6,383 nt of DNA from Actinomycetota bacterium (GCA_030839005.1 JAUZEM010000122.1:1-6383), one strand, 5' to 3'. Positions 1 through 6,124 are shown, counted from the first letter of the stretch. Numbers and translations are program-made. Notes: generated from the letters alone by a model not told the origin.

Positions 1-62
1 CGCTGCGTCTCCCATGTCTATGGGTCGCTCGCGCTGCGTCTCCCATGTCTATGGGTCGCTCG
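1..62. repeat. Two perfect tandem copies of a 31-bp repeat with an internal hairpin
   Basis: Positions 1-31 and 32-62 are identical. Each copy starts CGCTGCGTCTCCC and ends GGGTCGCTCG, and carries an inverted repeat CCCAT-GTCT-ATGGG (11-24 and 42-55) that could form a 5-bp stem with a 4-nt loop. The array may extend beyond the left edge of the window. It leads directly into the related longer units at 63-154. No convincing gene lies here: the short ORFs that cross it simply translate the repeat. Confidence 0.9.
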
Positions 63-154
63 CGCTGCGCCTCCCTCCGGTCGGCTCCGCTGTCGCTCCT
101 CATCTACGGGGTCGCTCGCGCTGCGCCTCCCTCCGGTCGGCTCCGCTGTCGCTC
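63..154. repeat. Two perfect copies of a 36-bp repeat, related to the preceding 31-bp units
   Basis: Positions 63-98 and 119-154 are identical 36-bp blocks starting CGCTGCGCCTCCCTCCGG. They are separated by 20 bp (99-118) whose end, GGGTCGCTCG, matches the end of the 31-bp units. The junction GGTCGCTCGCGCTGCG therefore occurs three times, at 23-38, 54-69 and 110-125. All four units share the start CGCTGCG(T/C)CTCCC and then diverge, so the block reads as one family of intergenic repeats with two variants. There are no CRISPR-like unique spacers of constant length. A REP-like or structural intergenic element is the best guess; its function is unknown. Confidence 0.85.
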
Positions 155-161
155 ACGGTCT

Positions 162-192
162 TTGGAAGGCGGCTTCGAAGCGGCATTAGGTT
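162..192 (+). promoter_or_regulatory. Possible promoter for the SDR/acyl-CoA ligase pair, perhaps giving a leaderless transcript
   Basis: TTGGAA at 162-167 could serve as a -35 element. TAGGTT at 187-192 fits the actinobacterial TANNNT -10 pattern, 19 bp downstream and ending 6 bp before the ATG at 199, a spacing that would start the transcript at or next to the start codon. A perfect 10-bp palindrome, GCTTCGAAGC (172-181), lies between the two boxes where a regulator could bind. The AGG at 188-190 could instead be a weak Shine-Dalgarno site, which would require an upstream promoter inside the repeats. The hexamers are weak matches, so this is tentative. Confidence 0.3.
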
Positions 193-198
193 CGGCGC

Positions 199-951
199 AT
201 GGGACGATTCGACGGACGAGTAGCAGTCGTGACCGGCGCGGGTTCGGGTCTCGGGCACGCGACGGCGCGGCAGCTGGCGAGCGAAGGCGCGCCGGTGGCG
301 TGCTTCGACATCGCGGTCGACTCGGCCGAGAAGACCGCGGCGGAGGTCGGTGAGCACGGAGGCGCCGGCCGCGCCTACCGGGTCGACGTGTCCGACCCCG
401 ACTCGGTCGCCGCCGCCATGGCCGGCGTCGCGAGCGATCTCGGCCGGCCGCAGGTGATCGTCAACAGCGCCGGGATCGGCCGCTTCGCCCACACGCACGA
501 GCTGCCGTTCGCCGACTGGCAGCGCATCCTCGGCGTCAACCTCACCGGCACCTTCCTCGTCTGCCAGGCCGCGCTCCCGTACCTCATGGACGGCGGCGGT
601 TCCATCGTCAACATCGCGTCGAACGCCGGCATCAAGTCCCAGCCCTACTCGATCGCCTACTGCGCGTCGAAGGCCGGCGTCGTGCACCTCACGCGCTGTC
701 TCGCCGACGAGTACATCAAGCGGGGCGTGCGGGCCAACTGCGTCGCGCCCGGCGGCATGGAAACACCGCTGCAGCAGGCGTTCATGGAGTTCCCCGAGGG
801 CGTCGACTGGAAGGCGATGCGCAAAGTCATATCGCCGCTCGGGAATTCGCAGCCCGAGGAAATCGCGAACGTCGTCGCGTTCATCGCGTCCGACGCGTGT
901 CGGTACATGACCGGCTCCATCGTCTCGATCGACGGCGGCATCACGGTATGA
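199..951 (+). CDS. Short-chain dehydrogenase/reductase, FabG-like classical SDR
   Basis: A complete 250-aa classical SDR, the usual length for the family. The Rossmann cofactor motif is TGAGSGLG at residues 12-19, and Asp37 at the end of beta-2 favours NAD(H) over NADP(H). The NSAG motif is at 89-92 (normally NNAG) and the active-site residues are Asn114, Ser141, Tyr154 and Lys158 (YCASK). A PGG motif follows at 194-196 and the C-terminus ends in the typical IDGGITV. The family oxidises or reduces hydroxyl/keto groups, often 3-hydroxyacyl thioesters, steroids or alicyclic alcohols; the substrate cannot be read from the sequence. The stop overlaps the ligase start by ATGA, so the two are probably translated together, pointing to a CoA-thioester pathway. 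The ATG at 199 is chosen because MGRFDGRVAVVTG is a typical SDR N-terminus; only a weak AGG precedes it. Confidence 0.93.
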   Translation: MGRFDGRVAVVTGAGSGLGHATARQLASEGAPVACFDIAVDSAEKTAAEVGEHGGAGRAYRVDVSDPDSVAAAMAGVASDLGRPQVIVNSAGIGRFAHTHELPFADWQRILGVNLTGTFLVCQAALPYLMDGGGSIVNIASNAGIKSQPYSIAYCASKAGVVHLTRCLADEYIKRGVRANCVAPGGMETPLQQAFMEFPEGVDWKAMRKVISPLGNSQPEEIANVVAFIASDACRYMTGSIVSIDGGITV

Positions 952-2492
952 CTCCAGGTGGTCCCGGCGCGATGATCGACGACGCACGAAGCGTCTGGGA
1001 GCTGATCGAGCGGCGGTCGGTCGCGACTCCCGAGCGCATCATGCTGATCGACGGCGATCGCTCGACGACCTTCGCGCAATACCGGGTGCTGTGTGAGCGC
1101 GCGGCCGCCGGTCTGCACGAGCTCGGGGTCAGTGCCGGGACGAACGTGTCCTGGCAACTCCCGACGTGGACGGAGTCGGCGGTGCTGGTGGGCGCGCTCT
1201 GCCGCCTCGGCGCGATCCAGAACCCGATGCTCCCCATCTACCGCTACCGCGAGGTGTCGTTCATCGCGAAGCAGACGAAATGCAAGCTGTTGATCACGCC
1301 GTCGAGGTGGAACAAATTCGACTACGGGGCGCTGGCCGAACAGGTCGCGGGTGAGAACGACGACATGCACACCCTGGTGGCTGATCACAGCAATCCCGAA
1401 GGCGACCCGGCGACGCTGCCCCCGCCGCCCGCCGTGTATGCCGATCCCGCGCAGGATCCGGTGCGGTGGATCTTCTACACGTCGGGGACCACAGCCGATC
1501 CGAAAGGTGCGCAGCACACTGATCGGTCGGTGCTCGCGGGCGCGATCGGCTACGCGGAGAAGACGCACGTGGTCGCCGACGACATCGCGCTCGTGGCGTT
1601 CCCGTTCACCCATATCGGCGGCATCATCATCGGTGTGTACACGCCGTTGCTCACCGGTTCGGCCGCGGTGTTGATGGAAGCCTGGACCGCGCCGGCCTCG
1701 ACCGAGCTCATCTGCCGGCACAAGGTGACGCTGGCGAACGGGGCCTCCGCGATCCACGCCGCGCTCATCGAGGAGGCGCGCGCCGACCCGGCCGCGTACG
1801 AGACAGTGCGAGACTTTCCCGGCGGAGGCTCGACCAAGCCTCCGCACCTCCACGACGAGTTGCGGAAGGTGGTGCCGAGCTCGATCGGCACGACGTCGGG
1901 ATACGGCATGACCGAAGCGCCCATCGTTGCGCAGACCGACGTCGACGCGCCCGACAGCTCGAAGGCGACCGCCGAGGGCACCCCGACGCGCGGCGTCACG
2001 ATGAAGATCCTCCCGAGCGGCGAGATCGTGGTGAAGGGCCCGCAGGTGATGCGGGGCTACGTCGACGGCTCGCTCGACCAGGAAGCGTTCACCGACGACG
2101 GGTTCCTGCGCACGGGCGACATGGGTCGCTTCGACGAGCACGGCGCGATCCTCATCACCGGGCGGGTCAAGGACATCATCATCCGCAAGGGCGAGAACGT
2201 CTCGGCCAAGGAGGTCGAGGACGTCCTCTACGGACACCCGAAGATTGCGGACGTCGCGGTGCTCGGCATCCCCGACGAGGAACGGGGTGAGATGGTCGTC
2301 GCGTTCGCCGTCCCCAAAGATCCGGCCGACCCGCCGACGCTGCTCGACGTACGCGAGCACTGCACGCGCGTGGGACTGATGATGCAGAAGGTCCCCGAGC
2401 GCATCGAGGTGATCGACGTCATGCCGCGGAACCCGAGCGGCAAGGTGCCGAAGCACGAGCTGCGCGCCCGGATCATCCCCCCGCGCGGTTGA
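948..2492 (+). CDS. AMP-forming acyl-CoA synthetase/ligase, cyclohexanecarboxylate- or medium-chain-type
   Basis: A 514-aa member of the adenylate-forming (ANL) superfamily, which activates a carboxylic acid to acyl-AMP and then to acyl-CoA. All core motifs are visible: the phosphate loop YTSGTT (residues 177-182) followed by DPKGA, FTHIGG (A4), YGMTE (319-323), TGD (389-391), GRVKDIIIRKGEN from Gly405 and the C-terminal PSGK with catalytic Lys499. The N-terminal stretch VSWQLPTWTESAVLVGALCR and the following NPMLPIYR resemble cyclohexanecarboxylate/cyclohexenecarboxylate-CoA ligases (AliA/BadA-like) more than long-chain FadD enzymes, but this is from memory and substrate is uncertain. The ATG at 948 gives an ATGA overlap with the SDR; ATG 972 is a real alternative, with AGGTGG at 956-961 ten nt upstream, and gives 506 aa. 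The extra in-frame codons before 948 belong to the SDR overlap. The 3' end overlaps the convergent hydrolase gene by 20 bp. Confidence 0.93.
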   Translation: MTPGGPGAMIDDARSVWELIERRSVATPERIMLIDGDRSTTFAQYRVLCERAAAGLHELGVSAGTNVSWQLPTWTESAVLVGALCRLGAIQNPMLPIYRYREVSFIAKQTKCKLLITPSRWNKFDYGALAEQVAGENDDMHTLVADHSNPEGDPATLPPPPAVYADPAQDPVRWIFYTSGTTADPKGAQHTDRSVLAGAIGYAEKTHVVADDIALVAFPFTHIGGIIIGVYTPLLTGSAAVLMEAWTAPASTELICRHKVTLANGASAIHAALIEEARADPAAYETVRDFPGGGSTKPPHLHDELRKVVPSSIGTTSGYGMTEAPIVAQTDVDAPDSSKATAEGTPTRGVTMKILPSGEIVVKGPQVMRGYVDGSLDQEAFTDDGFLRTGDMGRFDEHGAILITGRVKDIIIRKGENVSAKEVEDVLYGHPKIADVAVLGIPDEERGEMVVAFAVPKDPADPPTLLDVREHCTRVGLMMQKVPERIEVIDVMPRNPSGKVPKHELRARIIPPRG

Positions 2493-3177
2493 CCAGCGCG
2501 TCGAACAGGCGCTGTTGGGCGCGGTCGTCGGCCGCGGTGTCCTCCGGGTGCCACTGCACGGCCAAGAGGAACGCGCCGTCGAGCTCGAGGGCCTCGACGA
2601 TGCCGTCGGCCGCGCGCCCGACGACGCGCAGGCCGTCGCCGAGGTGCGCGATCGCCTGATGGTGATGACACGACGCGGTGACCCGCGTGCTGTCCATGAC
2701 CTCGGCGACCAGCGAGCCGGCGTCGAGCGTCACCTCGTGTTGCCGGGCGCCGCCGGCCACGCCCGGTTCGCCGTGACGCGGCACCCCGGGATCGTCGGGA
2801 ATGTGCTGGTGCAGCGTGCCGCCGCGGGCGACGTTCAACACCTGAATGCCGCGACAGATCGCGAGGGTTGGCATCGAACGGACGAGCGCGGCCTCCGCGA
2901 GGGCGCACTCGAAGTCGTCGTCGGCCGACTCGACGCCATAGACGCTCGGGTGCGCGGTCTCGCCGTAGCGCGAGGGATCGACGTCGGGACCACCCGTGAG
3001 CACGAGAGCGTCTATGCGCGCGAGCAGGTCCTTCGGGTCGCGCGTGTCGTTCACGATCACGGGCTGACCGCCGGCGCGCAGGACGGCGTCGACATAGGAA
3101 TAGGGAAGCGCCGCCGCGCCCGAGTACGGCCACTTGTCGGTGCGACCGAGGCGACGCCCGGTGAGCGCGACGATCAC
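2473..3177 (-). CDS. Gamma-glutamyl hydrolase of the PuuD / peptidase C26 class-I amidotransferase family
   Basis: A 234-aa single-domain class-I glutamine-amidotransferase-like protein. Members such as E. coli PuuD cleave gamma-glutamyl-GABA to glutamate and GABA; related enzymes release other gamma-glutamyl-linked products. The catalytic triad is intact: nucleophile Cys108 in the elbow AICRGIQVLN, and His210 and Glu212 in QWHPE. The oxyanion-strand motif LTGGPDVDPSRYG is at 60-72, and the ASCHHHQAI segment (168-176) is typical of the family. The GTG at 3177 makes a GTGA overlap with the upstream ligase stop; the adjacent GTG at 3180 is in frame and would add one residue. Coupling to a gamma-glutamyl ligase strongly supports a job in gamma-glutamylated amine breakdown. 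In M. tuberculosis the likely counterpart is Rv2859c beside glnA4. It is the last gene of its operon and no terminator is visible, because it runs into the convergent acyl-CoA ligase. Confidence 0.93.
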   Translation of the reverse strand: MIVALTGRRLGRTDKWPYSGAAALPYSYVDAVLRAGGQPVIVNDTRDPKDLLARIDALVLTGGPDVDPSRYGETAHPSVYGVESADDDFECALAEAALVRSMPTLAICRGIQVLNVARGGTLHQHIPDDPGVPRHGEPGVAGGARQHEVTLDAGSLVAEVMDSTRVTASCHHHQAIAHLGDGLRVVGRAADGIVEALELDGAFLLAVQWHPEDTAADDRAQQRLFDALVNRAGG

Positions 3178-4556
3178 CACTGGTCGAAGTTGCGGCGCCG
3201 TTCCCAGTCGGTCACCGCGCGGTTGAAGTGCGCCCATTCCTGGCGTGCAGTGTTCAGCAGGTGGTCGTGGACGTCGGGGCCGAACGCGTCGGCGGCGATC
3301 TTCGAGCCCGCGAACGCGTCGATCGCCTCCACCAGGCTGTCGGGTACCCGGTCGAGGCCGGGTGCCGCGTACGCGTTTCCGTCGAAGCGCGGGCCGGGGT
3401 CGAGGCCGTGCTCGATGCCGTGCAGACCGGCGGCGATCGTGGCCGCGTAGGCGAGATACGGGTTCACATCGCCCCCGGGAATGCGCGACTCGAGCCGGAA
3501 CGACGCACCGTGGCCGACGATCCGGAACCCGCAGGTGCGGTTGTCGATGCTCCACGCCAGCGCCGTCGGAGCCCACGACTCCGGCTGATAGCGCTTGTAG
3601 GAGTTGACGGTCGGGGCGTACATCCACGCGAGCTCGTGGCCGCATGCGATCTGCCCTCCGAGCCATCCTCGGAACGCCTCCGAGAGATGATCGGGCGCAG
3701 TCGCATCCCACATGATCGCGTCGCGACCGTCGGCCGACCACAAGCTCGAATGGACATGGCACGACGAGCCGACCTGGTCGGCCGAGTACTTGGCCATGAA
3801 GGTGATCGCGCGTCCGTGCTGGGCCGCGATCTCCTTGGCGCCGTTCTTGTAGATGACGTGGCGATCGGCCATCTCGACCGCGTTCGCGTAGACGAGATTG
3901 ATCTCGTGCTGTCCTTTCCCGGCTTCGCCCTTGGAGAACTCGACCGGAACTCCCGCGCCGTCGATACCGTTGCGGATGTCCCGGATGAGGTACTCGTCGC
4001 GAGACGTCTGGAGGATGTGGTAGTCCTCGACGACGAGGGAGTGCGGGGTGAGATTGGTGTAGTCCTTGGCGGCCGCTTCCTCCAGCGACTCGCGGAAAAC
4101 GAAGAACTCGAGCTCGCTGGCGAAGTTGAGCGCGAACCCGGCGGCGGCCGCCCGCTCGACCTGGCGCTGCAGGATGCGACGGGGCGAGACCTCCACCGGC
4201 GCGCCCGTCTCCTCGTCGAGCAGGTCGCACAGCACGAGCGCCGTCTTCTCGAGCCACGGGATCTTGCGGATCGTCGCGAGATCGGGCTGCGCGGCCATGT
4301 CGCCGTAACCCTGGTCCCAACTCGCGAACGTGTATCCGGGAAGGACGTTCATCTCACTGTCGACCGCGAGGAGGTAGTTGCACGCGTGCAGGGGCTCGGT
4401 GCCACCGCCCATGTGCTCACTCCAGTACGAACCGGTGACCCGCTTGCCGACGAGACGGCCTTGCAGGTCGGCGAACGCGACGAGAACCGTGTCGACCTCA
4501 CCTGCCGCGATTGCCTCCTCGAGCGACGCTCCGTCCAGCATCCCGCGCGCGGTCAT
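3174..4556 (-). CDS. Glutamine-synthetase-like gamma-glutamyl-amine ligase (GlnA4/PuuA type)
   Basis: A 460-aa GSI-like ligase, expected to join an amine to the gamma-carboxyl of glutamate using ATP. Glutamine-synthetase landmarks are present: SELEFF (Glu148, Glu150), GEAGKGQHEIN (211-220; Gln216, Glu218), SSCHVHSSL (His267, His269), NSYKR (318-322), DNR (338-340), ESR (356-358) and NPYLAYAATIAAGLHGI (365-381). Two features of ammonia-assimilating GSI are missing. The DGSS-type segment carrying the ammonium-binding Asp is replaced by ACNYLLAVD (58-66), and the adenylylated Tyr of the NLYDLP-type loop is absent (PGLDRVPDSL, 399-408). Streptomyces GlnA3 and GlnA4 (polyamine and ethanolamine ligases) and E. 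coli PuuA are the functional precedents. It lies 13 nt after the SDR and overlaps the hydrolase by GTGA. The ATG at 4556 has only a weak AGG upstream. The exact amine is not determined by the sequence. Confidence 0.92.
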   Translation of the reverse strand: MTARGMLDGASLEEAIAAGEVDTVLVAFADLQGRLVGKRVTGSYWSEHMGGGTEPLHACNYLLAVDSEMNVLPGYTFASWDQGYGDMAAQPDLATIRKIPWLEKTALVLCDLLDEETGAPVEVSPRRILQRQVERAAAAGFALNFASELEFFVFRESLEEAAAKDYTNLTPHSLVVEDYHILQTSRDEYLIRDIRNGIDGAGVPVEFSKGEAGKGQHEINLVYANAVEMADRHVIYKNGAKEIAAQHGRAITFMAKYSADQVGSSCHVHSSLWSADGRDAIMWDATAPDHLSEAFRGWLGGQIACGHELAWMYAPTVNSYKRYQPESWAPTALAWSIDNRTCGFRIVGHGASFRLESRIPGGDVNPYLAYAATIAAGLHGIEHGLDPGPRFDGNAYAAPGLDRVPDSLVEAIDAFAGSKIAADAFGPDVHDHLLNTARQEWAHFNRAVTDWERRRNFDQW

Positions 4557-4569
4557 GGAGGCAGCCTAA

Positions 4570-5349
4570 TTACTCGGGCGTCACGTACGCGGCGGTGATG
4601 CCACCGTCGACGACGAGCGACGCACCGGTCATGAACGAAGCGTCATCCGAGGCCAAGAAGAGCGCGGCGCGCGCCAACTCCTCGGCGCGGCCGAGCCGGC
4701 CCATCGGGATGTGCACCATGCGTCGCGCGCGCCGAGCCGGGTCGGACAGGAGCTCCTCGAGCAACGGCGTCTGGATCGGTCCCGGGCAGAGCGCGTTCGC
4801 CCGGATGCCCCGGCGCGCGTACTCCACTGCGATTTCGCGGGTCATCGACAAGACGCCGCCTTTGCTCGCGGTGTACGCGATCTGTGCGGTCGCCGCGCCC
4901 ATCAGCGCGACGAACGACGCGACGTTGACGATGCTGCCGCCGCCCGACGCGATCATCGCCGGGATACCGGCCTTGCACCCGAGCCACACGCCCTTGAGGT
5001 TGATCTCCATGACCTTCTGCCACGTCGACTCGGGCGTGTCGAGCACGCCACCGTCGTCGGCCGGGAAGATGCCGGCGTTGTTGTAGAGCACGTGCAGCGC
5101 GCCGTAGCTGTCGGTGGCGCATTGCACCATCGCCACGCAGTCGGACCAACTCGACACGTCGGCGCGCACGTAGGTGGCGTCGCCCCCGGCGGCGCGCACG
5201 CCGGCGACGGCCGCCTTCCCCGCGTCGTCCACCACGTCGGTGATCACGACGCGGGCGCCTTCGCGCGCGAACAGCTCGGCCGCAGCCCGTCCCATTCCGC
5301 TCCCCGCGCCGGTGATGAGCGCGACCTTCCCTTCGAGCCTCGCGGTCAT
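4570..5349 (-). CDS. NAD-type short-chain dehydrogenase in the gamma-glutamyl-amine operon
   Basis: A complete 259-aa classical SDR. It has TGAGSGMG at residues 13-20, Asp38 ending beta-2 (NAD preference), NNAG at 90-93 and active-site residues Asn117, Ser145, Tyr159 and Lys163 (YTASK). PG at 189-190 and the terminal VDGGITAAYVTPE complete the family pattern. The start is well supported: ATG 5349 overlaps the upstream stop as ATGA and has AAGGTG (5355-5360) five nt upstream. The gene lies between a membrane protein and the GlnA-like ligase. M. tuberculosis has an SDR (Rv2857c) near glnA4, which suggests a conserved association. A plausible role is oxidation of the hydroxyl of a gamma-glutamyl-amino-alcohol to the aldehyde, but generic SDR activity on another alcohol cannot be excluded. 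It is distinct from the SDR at 199-951: the two share the family motifs but differ widely between them. Confidence 0.93.
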   Translation of the reverse strand: MTARLEGKVALITGAGSGMGRAAAELFAREGARVVITDVVDDAGKAAVAGVRAAGGDATYVRADVSSWSDCVAMVQCATDSYGALHVLYNNAGIFPADDGGVLDTPESTWQKVMEINLKGVWLGCKAGIPAMIASGGGSIVNVASFVALMGAATAQIAYTASKGGVLSMTREIAVEYARRGIRANALCPGPIQTPLLEELLSDPARRARRMVHIPMGRLGRAEELARAALFLASDDASFMTGASLVVDGGITAAYVTPE

Positions 5350-6005
5350 GACGTCACCTTCTGGTAGTCGCGCGGTCCCTCCACCACTTCGAGCTGCAGC
5401 GCGGTGGTGAAACACGCCTTGAGGTGCGGATCGTTCTCGCGCACGAAGTCGTCCATTTGATTGGTCACCGGCTTGATTGCGTTCACGGCCGGCAGGATGA
5501 GTCTCACTTTGCCTCCGGTGGTCGCCGCTTTCGCCAAGTCGTCCGCGTAGCGGCCGCGCGCGTCGACCATGCGTCCCCAGTCCGCGCTCCAACCCCGCAG
5601 CGCGGCCGCCGGGGTCTTGGCGCGCGGATGCACCGTCTCGAATCGCGCCACCATCGCGCGCAACACCACGTTCTCGGCCCGAACGCGCGCGACGCGGTCC
5701 GCGCCGAGCCGCGGGGAGGGGTTCGGCAGCGCCTTCAGCTCCGCCTGCGTATGGAGGCACGCGGTGGATACCGCGGCGGCCGACGCGTCGTCGAGTCGCT
5801 CCGGCGAGTGCGAGCCGACGAGCGTCCAGCCCAGGATGATGCCGATGCCCACGATCGCGACGAACAACGCGAGGACGACGAATTCCCACGGCGCGTGCGC
5901 TCGGCCGGCCTTCGCCCGGTGCGCCGCCCCGTTGGGGTGTGGCGCGCCGAAGGTAGGCGGCGGTGCCGAGTCCCCGGACTCCGGTTCCTGGGGCTCGTCG
6001 CGCAC
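5346..6005 (-). CDS. Uncharacterised single-pass membrane protein with a ~155-residue external domain
   Basis: A 219-aa protein that I do not recognise as a named family. Residues 1-40 are polar and Pro/Gly-rich with basic residues near the membrane (His29, Arg30, Lys32, Arg35). Residues 41-63 form one strongly hydrophobic helix, so an N-in/C-out topology is likely. The external part is mostly helical in composition, with a W..DW....D...YA..L pattern at 139-157 and two cysteines, Cys83 and Cys198, near its two ends that could form a disulfide. No enzyme motif is visible. The GTG at 6005 is chosen because GAGGAGG (6014-6020) lies 8 nt upstream. The ATG at 6071 would add 22 Arg-rich residues but lies inside a palindrome and has no ribosome site. 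The stop overlaps the SDR start (ATGA), so it is co-translated with the amine-catabolism genes. A sensory, binding or transport-accessory role is only a guess. Confidence 0.8.
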   Translation of the reverse strand: MRDEPQEPESGDSAPPPTFGAPHPNGAAHRAKAGRAHAPWEFVVLALFVAIVGIGIILGWTLVGSHSPERLDDASAAAVSTACLHTQAELKALPNPSPRLGADRVARVRAENVVLRAMVARFETVHPRAKTPAAALRGWSADWGRMVDARGRYADDLAKAATTGGKVRLILPAVNAIKPVTNQMDDFVRENDPHLKACFTTALQLEVVEGPRDYQKVTS

Positions 6006-6013
6006 TGCTGCAT

Positions 6014-6020
6014 CCTCCTC
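6014..6020 (-). promoter_or_regulatory. Strong ribosome binding site that sets the GTG start at 6005
   Basis: On the minus strand the sequence reads GAGGAGG, then 8 nt, then GTG. It is the best Shine-Dalgarno match in the window and argues against the upstream ATG at 6071. Just before it, GGCGA (6036-6040) and TCGCC (6021-6025) could form a weak 5-bp stem with a 10-nt loop abutting the site; whether this affects translation is unknown. Confidence 0.7.
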
Positions 6021-6067
6021 GGCGACGCTCCGATATCGCCAACCGGAGCACCGCGCCCGTTTTCCAA

Positions 6068-6080
6068 CCAAACTGTTTGG
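6068..6080. promoter_or_regulatory. Palindromic operator-like site, copy 1
   Basis: CCAAAC-T-GTTTGG is a perfect 6+1+6 palindrome within an 18-bp direct repeat, ACCAAACTGTTTGGCGGA (6067-6084). It lies 63 bp upstream of the GTG start of the membrane-protein gene, in the region where the operon promoter should be. AAAC/GTTT half-sites are typical of many TetR-family operators, but no regulator gene is in the window. I could not identify clear -35/-10 boxes around it. Confidence 0.6.
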
Positions 6081-6111
6081 CGGAAAAGTGCTGCGGGGCG
6101 CCGGTTACTCA

Positions 6112-6124
6112 CCGAACTGTTTGG
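6112..6124. promoter_or_regulatory. Palindromic operator-like site, copy 2
   Basis: CCGAAC-T-GTTTGG matches copy 1 with one mismatch, and the flanking CGGA is also conserved, so the full repeat spans 6111-6128. Its centre is 44 bp from that of copy 1, about four helical turns, which would place two bound dimers on roughly the same face of the DNA. It begins just downstream of the stop codon of the acetyltransferase gene (6132-6134). Confidence 0.55.

Noticed and set aside
1..154. CRISPR array
   Set aside because: The repeats are directly adjacent tandem or long-unit copies without unique spacers of constant size, and no cas genes are nearby.
14..353. Short plus-strand frames starting in the repeat block (14-223 and 45-353)
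   Set aside because: They translate the repeats into Arg/Ser/Leu-rich sequence and run into the SDR gene in another frame. No ribosome site or domain supports them.
657..2456. A 599-aa minus-strand open frame opposite the SDR and the acyl-CoA ligase
   Set aside because: It is an antisense shadow caused by high GC. Its translation is rich in Arg, His, Asp and Val with no domain, and the plus strand carries complete motifs of two recognised families.
2440..2520. Rho-independent terminator between the convergent genes
   Set aside because: The coding regions overlap and I see no GC-rich stem followed by a T-run on either strand.
3181..4320. A possible ligase-hydrolase fusion, because the hydrolase frame stays open far upstream (to 4320)
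   Set aside because: The upstream part is an Arg-rich out-of-frame reading of the ligase gene. The hydrolase domain begins exactly at the GTG that overlaps the ligase stop.
3228..4598. A 456-aa plus-strand open frame opposite the glutamine-synthetase-like gene
   Set aside because: It has low-complexity Arg/Val/Asp/Gly composition and no recognisable domain; the minus strand has an intact enzyme with all expected motifs.
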